Below are positions 1 to 4,169 of a stretch of DNA of 5,553 nucleotides, piece by piece; the first letter of the stretch is position 1, and the number at the start of each line of letters is the position of its first letter. The notes under the pieces are model-generated. The model was given only the letters and a program-made list of their open reading frames with translations. It did not search any database and was not told where the DNA came from. The DNA is from Candidatus Margulisiibacteriota bacterium (GTDB lineage: Bacteria; Margulisbacteria; WOR-1; O2-12-FULL-45-9): NCBI GenBank assembly GCA_018814265.1, contig JAHIZU010000158.1:1-5553 (forward strand), in the 5' to 3' direction. A program made the translations under genes and the position numbers.

Positions 1-971
1 CGGCCGCCTTCTTCTTTGGTCAAAACGTAAACCTGGGCTTCGAACTTTTTGTGAGGTTTAATTGAGCCGGGTTTGGCCAAAACCTGACCGCGCGTCAATT
101 CCTCTTTTTCCACTCCGCGCAGCAGTAAACCGACGTTGTCTCCGGCCTGTCCCTCGTCCAGGGTTTTGCGGAACATTTCTACGCCGGTAACAATCGCCTT
201 CTTGTGGGCGCCCAGGCCAATCAGCTCGACTTCTTCACCGGTTTTGACAACGCCGCGCTCAATTCGGCCCGTGCCGACCGTGCCGCGACCGGTGATGGTG
301 AAAACGTCTTCAACTGACATTAGGAATGGCTTGTCTAAAGGCCTTTGCGGGGTGGGGATGAAGTTGTCAACCGCGTCCAGCAATTCCTGAATGCACTTGC
401 AATTTGGGCAGTCGGCTTTGCCGCAGCCGCATTCCATGGCCTTAAGGGCTGAGCCCTTGATGATCGGGATGGTATCGCCCGGGTAGTCATATTTATTGAG
501 CAGGTCACGGGTCTCAACCTCAACCAGCTCAACCAGCTCTTTATCATCAACCATGTCGACCTTGTTCAAAAACACGACCATCGCTGGCACGTTAACCTGT
601 CTCGCCAGTAGAATGTGTTCGCGGGTCTGGGGCATTGGGCCGTCAGCCGCGGAAACGACCAGGATCGCGCCGTCCATCTGGGCTGCGCCGATAACCATGT
701 TCTTAACGTAATCAGCGTGGCCTGGACAATCGATGTGGGCATAGTGTTTCTTATCGGTTTCGTATTCAACGTGGGCGATAGCGATAGTAATGCCGCGCGC
801 TTTTTCTTCCGGTGCCGCGTCGATCTCATCAAAGGCCTTAGCTTTGGCCTGACCTTTTCCTGCCAGATATTTGGTGATCGCTGATGTTAAGGTAGTTTTT
901 CCGTGGTCAACGTGTCCGATCGTTCCTACGTTTACGTGTGGTTTCTTTCTCTCAAATTTTTCCCTTGCCAT
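1..971 (-). CDS. tuf: Elongation factor Tu, 3' end cut by window edge
   Basis: EF-Tu is the GTPase that delivers aminoacyl-tRNA to the ribosomal A site in the cytoplasm. The reading frame stays open from ATG at 971 to the left edge, giving 323 codons; the family is usually about 395-400 residues, so roughly the last 75 (most of domain 3) are missing. The G motifs are all visible: GHVDHGKT (19-26), effector RGITI (59-63), DCPGH (81-85), NKVD (136-139) and SAL (174-176). Domain 2 follows, and the window ends in the family's VLTKEEGG segment. Residues 181-193 carry five cysteines ([13 protein letters not shown]) just after SAL, where E. coli EF-Tu has none. The start is fixed by the conserved [20 protein letters not shown] N-terminus and by AGGAGGT at 979-985. 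A consensus promoter lies upstream and tRNA-Thr precedes it, as in tufB operons. Identity is certain. Confidence 0.98.
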   Translation of the reverse strand, partial: MAREKFERKKPHVNVGTIGHVDHGKTTLTSAITKYLAGKGQAKAKAFDEIDAAPEEKARGITIAIAHVEYETDKKHYAHIDCPGHADYVKNMVIGAAQMDGAILVVSAADGPMPQTREHILLARQVNVPAMVVFLNKVDMVDDKELVELVEVETRDLLNKYDYPGDTIPIIKGSALKAMECGCGKADCPNCKCIQELLDAVDNFIPTPQRPLDKPFLMSVEDVFTITGRGTVGTGRIERGVVKTGEEVELIGLGAHKKAIVTGVEMFRKTLDEGQAGDNVGLLLRGVEKEELTRGQVLAKPGSIKPHKKFEAQVYVLTKEEGG

Positions 972-978
972 ATTTATT

Positions 979-985
979 ACCTCCT
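979..985 (-). promoter_or_regulatory. Ribosome binding site of tuf
   Basis: AGGAGGT on the minus strand, seven bases before the tuf ATG. It is a near-perfect anti-16S match, as expected for a highly translated gene, and it confirms the start. Confidence 0.9.
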
Positions 986-1026
986 GAAAATTTTCCTTTC
1001 CGACCGTTTAATTTAGCGGAGTGTAT

Positions 1027-1056
1027 ATTATACAGTCCGAAAGCTATATTTGTCAA
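1027..1056 (-). promoter_or_regulatory. Consensus sigma-70 promoter of tuf
   Basis: A perfect -35 hexamer TTGACA (1056-1051) and a perfect -10 hexamer TATAAT (1032-1027) are separated by 18 bases on the minus strand. The site lies between the tRNA-Thr 3' end and tuf. The predicted transcript starts near 1020 and has a leader of about 50 nt before tuf. This suggests tuf is transcribed independently of, or in addition to, read-through from the tRNA. Confidence 0.88.
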
Positions 1057-1063
1057 CTGGATA

Positions 1064-1136
1064 AGCCCGCGGCCGGAATTGAACCGGCGACCTCATCCTT
1101 ACCATGGATGCGCTCTACCAACTGAGCTACACGGGC
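1064..1136 (-). tRNA. thrT: tRNA-Thr (anticodon GGT)
   Basis: A full 73-nt cloverleaf folds on the minus strand. The acceptor arms GCCCGTG/CGCGGGC pair over seven positions with one G-U. The D arm is GCTC-AGTTGGTA-GAGC. The anticodon arm is CATCC-ATGGTAA-GGATG, which places GGT at positions 34-36 and so reads ACC/ACU threonine codons. The variable loop is AGGTC and the T arm is GCCGG-TTCAATT-CCGGC. The discriminator base is U, and CCA is not encoded, so it must be added after transcription. tRNA-Thr(GGU) directly upstream of tuf matches the thrT-tufB order of E. coli, which suggests an ancestral arrangement; the gene symbol is borrowed from that context. Confidence 0.97.
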
Positions 1137-1140
1137 TGGT

Positions 1141-1180
1141 CAGAATATCAGTATATCAGAAGACCAGAGTATCAGACAAG
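1141..1180. repeat. Octamer repeat array, five CAGNNNNN units
   Basis: CAG recurs at 1141, 1149, 1157, 1165 and 1173, exactly every 8 bp. The units read CAGAATAT, CAGTATAT, CAGAAGAC, CAGAGTAT and CAGACAAG. The array sits directly upstream of tRNA-Thr, four bases beyond its 5' end. Related sequence in a larger, palindromic form occurs at 4058-4161, sharing the 10-mers TCAGAATATC and AAGACCAGAG in inverted orientation. The function is unknown. The array also supplies the presumed promoter elements of the tRNA. Confidence 0.75.
1150..1179 (-). promoter_or_regulatory. Possible promoter of tRNA-Thr
   Basis: TTGTCT (1179-1174) and TATACT (1155-1150) lie 18 bases apart on the minus strand. The -10 ends 13 bases before the mature tRNA 5' end, which leaves room for a short leader removed by RNase P. 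Both hexamers fall inside the octamer repeat array, so the match could be a by-product of the repeat. No better candidate was seen in this gap. Confidence 0.5.
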
Positions 1181-1196
1181 AGTTTTTTAATGAAAT

Positions 1197-1225
1197 TTAT
1201 TGAAAAAAGTGACTCTATATATACT
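1197..1225 (+). promoter_or_regulatory. Possible promoter of the 132-residue protein gene
   Basis: A good -10, TATACT (1220-1225), has the weak -35 TTATTG (1197-1202) 17 bases upstream. A better-looking TTGAAA at 1200 would leave only 14 bases of spacing. The -10 lies inside an imperfect dyad with arms CTCTA and TAGAG (1213-1229), which could be an operator or chance in AT-rich DNA. A start near 1232 would give a leader of about 37 nt. Confidence 0.4.
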
Positions 1226-1256
1226 AGAGCGCGTTTAAGAAGATCGACATTGATCG

Positions 1257-1263
1257 AAGGAGG
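1257..1263 (+). promoter_or_regulatory. Ribosome binding site of the 132-residue protein gene
   Basis: AAGGAGG lies five bases before the ATG at 1269. This strong, well-placed site is the main evidence that the otherwise unrecognised reading frame is translated and starts here. Confidence 0.8.
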
Positions 1264-1268
1264 AAAAA

Positions 1269-1667
1269 ATGACTGGAGTTTTTGCAAGAATGAGCGCCCT
1301 AATGATCCAAGCAGGTCCGCAAGAGAAAGCCCTTGTTCGCCGACCCCAACAACGCCCTGTTCCCCAACAAGATCGGGCTGCCCAATTTTTAAACGTTGTC
1401 AGGGAGCGAGCGAGGCAGATGCGAAAGGCCTCCTTTCTTGAGATGGTCCCGGAACAATACCGGCAGGCTGTCATCCACATGGCGGATGCCGCTTTCGATG
1501 AAAGAGGTCTTACTGGGGATCGGGCTGATTTTAGGGAAGAAATGGCTTTATGCTGGTTGGCTCAAAGAGAAGCATTTGACACAATGAGCCGTGAAGCTGG
1601 TTTTAGGCAGGTCAATTATGTTTCCGTGTCTCAAGCAGAGGGGCTTCTCGGCCTTACTATGACATGA
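1269..1667 (+). CDS. Hypothetical protein, 132 residues
   Basis: I do not recognise this protein. It has 132 residues with no signal peptide and no membrane segment. The first third is rich in Gln, Arg and Pro (QEKALVRRPQQRPVPQQDR, residues 18-36) and looks flexible. The rest looks helical and charged, with segments such as QFLNVVRERARQMRKASFLEMV and FREEMALCWLAQREAF suggesting a small all-alpha domain. The start is well supported by AAGGAGG at five bases' spacing. It is the only plus-strand gene in the window, diverging from tRNA-Thr/tuf and converging on pyrE, 79 bp from pyrE's stop, so it is probably a single transcription unit. No terminator was seen after it. Its TGA overlaps the ATG of a possible 28-codon ORF. 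It is likely a real lineage-specific gene, but function is unknown. Confidence 0.7.
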   Translation: MTGVFARMSALMIQAGPQEKALVRRPQQRPVPQQDRAAQFLNVVRERARQMRKASFLEMVPEQYRQAVIHMADAAFDERGLTGDRADFREEMALCWLAQREAFDTMSREAGFRQVNYVSVSQAEGLLGLTMT

Positions 1668-1750
1668 GAAGGACCTTGAATACGATTGGACAGACAATGT
1701 TTGTTCATGCGGAAGCTCCACGCAAGGGAAACCGCCTGCCTGAAGACTAA
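1664..1750 (+). CDS. Possible 28-codon ORF coupled to the preceding gene
   Basis: An ATG at 1664 overlaps the TGA of the 132-residue gene in an ATGA arrangement. It opens a frame encoding 28 residues, starting MRRTLNTIGQTM and ending NRLPED, with TAA at 1748-1750. It has no ribosome binding site of its own beyond coupling. Its end overlaps the pyrE stop codon on the opposite strand. The peptide is basic, has no membrane segment and matches nothing I know. It could equally be the former C-terminus of the upstream protein separated by a frameshift, or chance. Confidence 0.25.
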   Translation: MRRTLNTIGQTMFVHAEAPRKGNRLPED

Positions 1751-2259
1751 ATAAAATCGCTCTTTTTGAGGATTGGATCAAAATCGTAATTTTTTAAGGC
1801 CTCAGCTGCGCCTTCATTGCGATCAACCACAGAGATCACTTTAACGACCTTTGCGCCAGCTGCTTCTGCCGCCTCGATCGCTTGCTTGGCTGAAGCTCCG
1901 GTTGTGGCCACATCCTCAACAATCACGACATTCCACCCTTTTTGAATTATCCCTTCGATCTTTTGCTGAGTGCCGTGCTCCTTGGCTTTTTTTCTGACGA
2001 TGAAGCCGGGGATATCGCTTAGGGTTACGACAGCTGCGGTAATTGGATCAGCGCCGAGGGTTAGGCCGCCGATGGCATCGACTTTTAAGCCTTTGATCTT
2101 ATCAAGAATGATCTTGCCGATCAGTTTAGCGCCTTTAGGATGAAGCGTCACCCTGCGGCAATCAACATAAAAGTTGCTTTTCTTGCCTGAGGAAAGAGTA
2201 AATTCCCCGGTTTTCACCGCGCCTGTGTCTTTTAATAATTTTTTAAGCTCTTCGATCAT
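1747..2259 (-). CDS. pyrE: Orotate phosphoribosyltransferase
   Basis: This enzyme transfers the ribose-phosphate of PRPP to orotate, giving OMP in the fifth step of de novo pyrimidine synthesis (cytoplasmic, Mg-dependent). The protein has 170 residues, a short form; E. coli PyrE is 213. Visible motifs are the N-terminal TGEFTLSSGKKSNFYVDCR (17-35) for substrate binding, the flexible catalytic loop RKKAKEHG (89-96), and the PRPP loop VVIVEDVATTGAS (111-123). All three are hallmarks of the family and none is damaged. The ATG lies within the slipin stop (ATGA, 4-bp overlap), so the two are cotranscribed and probably translationally coupled. Only a weak GGA precedes it. No other pyrimidine gene is near. 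Identity is confident; an adenine-type phosphoribosyltransferase is less likely because of the SSGKKSNFYVD segment. Confidence 0.93.
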   Translation of the reverse strand: MIEELKKLLKDTGAVKTGEFTLSSGKKSNFYVDCRRVTLHPKGAKLIGKIILDKIKGLKVDAIGGLTLGADPITAAVVTLSDIPGFIVRKKAKEHGTQQKIEGIIQKGWNVVIVEDVATTGASAKQAIEAAEAAGAKVVKVISVVDRNEGAAEALKNYDFDPILKKSDFI

Positions 2260-3005
2260 GCTTTTCCAGAGAACTTTTCAAAGGCGCGCAGGACCTCCAA
2301 CGGCATGGCGAAAATGACAGTATTGGACTGGTCTGAGCTCAAGTCGTTGATCGATTGAAGAGTGCGCAGATGCAGTGCGCCGGGAGACCCGGATAGAATA
2401 TGGGCGGCTTTGGCCATATTGTCTGCGGCAATGACCTCGCCTTCAGCTTTGATAATAACTGCGCGTTTTTCTCTTTCAGCTTCCGCTTGCTTAGCCATGG
2501 TTCGCTTCATTTCTTCCGGCAGCACAACGTCTTTTAAAGAGACATCAACAACTTTGATGCCCCAGGGATCAGAAGCCTGATCAATAATCTCTTGGAGCTT
2601 GTTGGCCAGCGTTTCTCTCTGGGTCAAGAGATCATCAAGCGAAACCTCGCCGACAATATTGCGCATGGTGGTTTGGGCCAGCTGAGACATGGCGTAGTAG
2701 AAATTTTCAACTTCGAGCACTGCTTTTTCCGCAGAGGCTACTTTATAATAAATAACAGCGTTGATCCGGACCGAGATGTTGTCGCGGGTCATGGCTTCCT
2801 GGTCCGGCACGTCAACCGCTTTGACGCGGATATCAACTCGGGCGTAACCTTCTATAACCGGAATAATGATCTGCCAGCCGGGGTTCATAATGCCGACAAA
2901 TTTCCCAAAGCGGAACTTGAGGCCTCTTTCATATTGGTTGATCTGCTTAATGGATAGGAACAAAAAGACAATAATAAAGGGGAGCAGAGAAATAATTGAA
3001 AACAT
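2256..3005 (-). CDS. Slipin-type SPFH/stomatin-like membrane protein
   Basis: Stomatin-like slipins are membrane-anchored scaffold proteins that oligomerise and are thought to organise membrane domains or control membrane proteases. This one has 249 residues: an N-terminal hydrophobic anchor (2-19, with Pro9), then the conserved NQYERG (23-28), the SPFH domain (about 25-185) with DVPDQEAMTRDNISV, YAMSQLAQTTMRNIVG and DPWGIKV (146-152), an Ala/Glu-rich coiled coil (about 164-205), and a short tail with PLEVL. The start at 3005 is chosen because AGGAGGT lies six bases upstream (3018-3012). A longer in-frame start at 3059 would add 18 residues, but it lies within the -35 box and terminator arm. 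Bacterial slipins often pair with an NfeD-type partner; none is here, and pyrE overlaps its stop instead. Confidence 0.92.
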   Translation of the reverse strand: MFSIISLLPFIIVFLFLSIKQINQYERGLKFRFGKFVGIMNPGWQIIIPVIEGYARVDIRVKAVDVPDQEAMTRDNISVRINAVIYYKVASAEKAVLEVENFYYAMSQLAQTTMRNIVGEVSLDDLLTQRETLANKLQEIIDQASDPWGIKVVDVSLKDVVLPEEMKRTMAKQAEAEREKRAVIIKAEGEVIAADNMAKAAHILSGSPGALHLRTLQSINDLSSDQSNTVIFAMPLEVLRAFEKFSGKA

Positions 3006-3011
3006 GGGCGT

Positions 3012-3018
3012 ACCTCCT
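3012..3018 (-). promoter_or_regulatory. Ribosome binding site fixing the slipin start
   Basis: AGGAGGT lies six bases before the ATG at 3005 on the minus strand. It settles the start in favour of MFSIISLL over the upstream in-frame ATG at 3059, which has no such site. Confidence 0.88.
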
Positions 3019-3030
3019 GAATTTGAGCTA

Positions 3031-3059
3031 ATTTTACCACAAAAAAAGAGCTCCTTCAA
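3031..3059 (-). promoter_or_regulatory. Promoter of the slipin-pyrE operon
   Basis: TTGAAG (3059-3054) and TAAAAT (3036-3031) are separated by 17 bases on the minus strand, with an extended -10 TGG just before TAAAAT. The start is predicted near 3024, leaving a leader of only about 20 nt that contains the AGGAGGT. The -35 box falls in the descending arm of the terminator of the preceding operon, so one stretch serves both roles. Confidence 0.75.
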
Positions 3060-3081
3060 CGCGGACGCGTAAAGGAGCCCT
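3041..3081 (-). terminator. Intrinsic terminator of the two-small-membrane-protein operon
   Basis: On the minus strand GCTCCTT (3078-3072) pairs with AAGGAGC (3056-3050). The stem extends outward by a G-U and a G-C pair, and inward by ACGC/GCGT closing a GTCC loop. A C and then seven T (3047-3041) follow. It lies 18 bases beyond the stop of the 79-residue gene. The hairpin is GC-rich and the T tract uninterrupted, so this is a classic Rho-independent terminator. Confidence 0.85.
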
Positions 3082-3098
3082 CAATAACCGGTTATTGA
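3081..3098. repeat. Perfect 18-bp palindrome
   Basis: TCAATAACCGGTTATTGA is its own reverse complement over all 18 bases. It starts immediately after the TAA of the 79-residue gene and abuts the terminator hairpin. It also lies 22 bp upstream of the slipin -35 box, so it could bind a dimeric regulator. In RNA it would form a 7-bp stem with a CCGG loop, adding to transcript-end stability. Confidence 0.7.
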
Positions 3099-3338
3099 TT
3101 AAAGTTTATCTTTGATTCTCTGAACTGCCCAACCCGTGGCCATGAAACCGAAGAGCAGGCTGTAAATTCCTGCGATTATGCCATAGATGCCTGACAGGGT
3201 GTTGCCAAGTAGGCCGACGATCAAGCCCAAAAGGGCAACTGCGATGCCGTTAGCGACCATAAGCAGGAAGCTCCTCCAGAAAACTGACCATCCCAGGCTC
3301 AGAGACTTAGTTGTAAAAATCTGCTTTAAAATATCCAT
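3099..3338 (-). CDS. Small integral membrane protein, 79 residues
   Basis: I recognise no named family. The protein has a short, mildly polar N-terminus (1-15), an aromatic SLGWSVFWR segment (14-22), and two hydrophobic helices at about 23-45 and 48-71. The helices are rich in Gly (GLIVGLLG, GIIAGIYSLLFG), suggesting tight helix packing. The tail GWAVQRIKDKL is basic, which would place it in the cytoplasm, with both ends inside if the two helices form a hairpin. GGGAGGTGA lies nine bases before the ATG. It follows the 54-residue membrane protein by 44 bp with no terminator between, so the two are likely one operon. The palindrome and terminator follow its stop. Function is unknown; a role as a subunit or modulator of a membrane complex is a guess. 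Confidence 0.82.
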   Translation of the reverse strand: MDILKQIFTTKSLSLGWSVFWRSFLLMVANGIAVALLGLIVGLLGNTLSGIYGIIAGIYSLLFGFMATGWAVQRIKDKL

Positions 3339-3382
3339 TAAATATTTTCACCTCCCTTTTTTGTTGAATTTAAGCTGTTTGC

Positions 3383-3547
3383 TTAGTCTGCGACCAGGGC
3401 AAAAGTGATGAGGCCGGCCAGGATTAAGGCGAAGCCAATGCCGCCCCGAATTAACACCAGGAGGTCTGCCCACCAGAGATAGATGGCCCAGGCGCCCAGG
3501 CCGATCAAAGCGAGGCCAATAAGAACCTTGATGATCTTTCCGACCAT
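3383..3547 (-). CDS. Very small integral membrane protein, 54 residues
   Basis: The sequence begins MVGKIIKVLIGLALIGLGAW and is almost entirely hydrophobic. Two helices are apparent (about 5-26 and 29-52) with a short turn containing Asp28 and an Arg34-Gly-Gly in the second helix. The basic N-terminus (Lys4, Lys7) suggests a cytoplasmic N-terminus. The start at 3547 is chosen over an in-frame ATG at 3568 because GGGAGGA (3561-3555) is placed correctly for it, while the longer start would lie inside the promoter-proximal leader. It leads the operon, with the 79-residue membrane protein following at 44 bp. No family is recognised. It lacks features of a toxin such as a charged tail after a single helix, so a housekeeping or envelope role is as likely as any. 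Confidence 0.78.
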   Translation of the reverse strand: MVGKIIKVLIGLALIGLGAWAIYLWWADLLVLIRGGIGFALILAGLITFALVAD

Positions 3548-3580
3548 AAAAAAATCCTCCCTTTCCAATAGGTTGGGAGG
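3548..3580 (-). terminator. Probable intrinsic terminator overlapping the next gene's leader
   Basis: CCTCCC (3580-3575) pairs with GGGAGG (3561-3556) around a 13-nt loop. An A and seven T (3554-3548) follow, directly before the ATG of the 54-residue protein. It would end transcripts of the secreted-protein gene that stops at 3616. The right arm is also the Shine-Dalgarno sequence of the next gene. The left arm lies between the -10 box and the expected start site, so the downstream promoter's own transcript would lack it. Confidence 0.6.
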
Positions 3581-3609
3581 ATTATAGCAAGCCAGCTAGG
3601 GGCGTGCAA
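3581..3609 (-). promoter_or_regulatory. Promoter of the small membrane protein operon
   Basis: TTGCAC (3609-3604) and a perfect TATAAT (3586-3581) are 17 bases apart on the minus strand, with an extended -10 TGC before TATAAT. The start is expected near 3574, giving a leader of about 27 nt to the ATG at 3547. This is one of the best promoter matches in the window. Confidence 0.82.
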
Positions 3610-3615
3610 GCAGTA

Positions 3616-3945
3616 TTATTCTTTTAAGAGCGTGGCAACCTCAGAAGCCTCTTCTTGCCGCTGGGAGCGGATATCTGACACAGGGATGTGGGTCCAGCCA
3701 ACAAAGGTGTAGCTGAACGGGCCAACGCCATAGGAGATCTTTACTTTATACCAGTTGCCGTCCTCGGAAATGTCCAACAGGACAACCTCAACCGGGATTT
3801 CATAGATCTGATTTGAGCCATCAAGCGGGGCTGAATAGAGCTTTTTGACCGGGATGTTCAGATTATCCTCACTGGCTGTAGCCAGGGCCGCCAGGCCAGC
3901 TAAGAAAACTAATAGTAATAAAGAAACGGTAATCCATTTTTTCAT
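3616..3945 (-). CDS. Secreted SH3-like domain protein, 109 residues
   Basis: The N-terminus is a clear Sec signal peptide: MKKW, a hydrophobic core (5-21), and the cleavage motif ATA before Ser25. The mature part (about 85 residues) resembles a bacterial SH3-like (SH3b) fold. It has a KKLYSAPLDG turn (34-43), strands EVVLLDISEDGNWYKVKI (53-70) with the typical NWYKV, and a closing FVGWTHIPVSDI (81-92) with the GW seen in such domains. These domains often bind cell wall or peptide ligands. No catalytic domain is attached. A glutamate-rich tail follows. The start has AAGGTGAG about six bases upstream. It is followed by a terminator and appears to be its own transcription unit. The fold assignment rests on pattern only; the ligand is unknown. 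Confidence 0.8.
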   Translation of the reverse strand: MKKWITVSLLLLVFLAGLAALATASEDNLNIPVKKLYSAPLDGSNQIYEIPVEVVLLDISEDGNWYKVKISYGVGPFSYTFVGWTHIPVSDIRSQRQEEASEVATLLKE

Positions 3946-3967
3946 TGGTTGCTCACCTTGTCCTTCT

Positions 3968-3997
3968 ACTATATATATCGTATTGATATGAGGACAA
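3968..3997 (-). promoter_or_regulatory. Possible promoter of the secreted SH3-like gene
   Basis: TTGTCC (3997-3992) and TATAGT (3973-3968) lie 18 bases apart on the minus strand, 23 bases before the start codon at 3945. The leader would be very short. The -10 lies in a TATATATA run, so the exact register is uncertain. Confidence 0.5.
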
Positions 3998-4057
3998 CTT
4001 GCATGTTTTTGCTTAGAAAAGCCTTTGTTGTGAGGTTATTCAGGGATTGTTTAAGAA

Positions 4058-4161
4058 GATCAGATGACCAGATTATCAGAACTGGAATATCAGATTATTG
4101 GATTATCAGATACTCTGATTTTCTGATAATCCAGCTCTGGTCTTCCGATATTCTGATGATC
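4058..4161. repeat. 104-bp octamer-based palindromic repeat
   Basis: The stretch between two GATC sites is 104 bp, or 13 times 8. It is built of CAGATTAT-like octamers: CAG at 4061, 4069 and 4077, then 4091 and 4107 after a 2-bp phase slip. The right half carries the inverse form, CTGAT at 4115, 4123 and 4153. TGGATTATCAGA pairs with TCTGATAATCCA around the centre, giving a dyad. It shares two 10-mers with the array beside tRNA-Thr. Both copies have the 13-mer GTTTAAGAAGATC nearby (4049-4061 and 1233-1245). The gap from 3946 to 4169 holds this repeat and the promoter of the secreted gene, with no credible gene. Confidence 0.75.
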
Positions 4162-4169
4162 TTACACGG

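Noticed and set aside
615..884. 89-codon plus-strand frame inside tuf
   Set aside because: It is the antisense shadow of the conserved EF-Tu G domain, with no start signals.
938..1441. 167-codon plus-strand reading frame
   Set aside because: It runs antisense to the tuf start, through the tuf promoter and tRNA-Thr, and then out of frame across the 132-residue gene. It has no ribosome site and no protein-like pattern.
1668..1746. Bidirectional terminator between the 132-residue gene and pyrE
   Set aside because: Only a weak GCGG/CCGC pairing with a large loop is present, with no T tract on either strand.
3006..3059. N-terminal extension of slipin starting at 3059
   Set aside because: It would begin inside the -35 box and terminator stem, would not be in the predicted transcript, and lacks a ribosome site. 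The ATG at 3005 has AGGAGGT.
3383..3547. Type I toxin-like small hydrophobic peptide
   Set aside because: It has two helices, an operon partner and a strong, conventional promoter, and I see no antisense RNA promoter opposite it.
4058..4161. CRISPR array
   Set aside because: Units are only 8 bp and degenerate, with no 20-40 bp repeats or unique spacers and no cas genes nearby.
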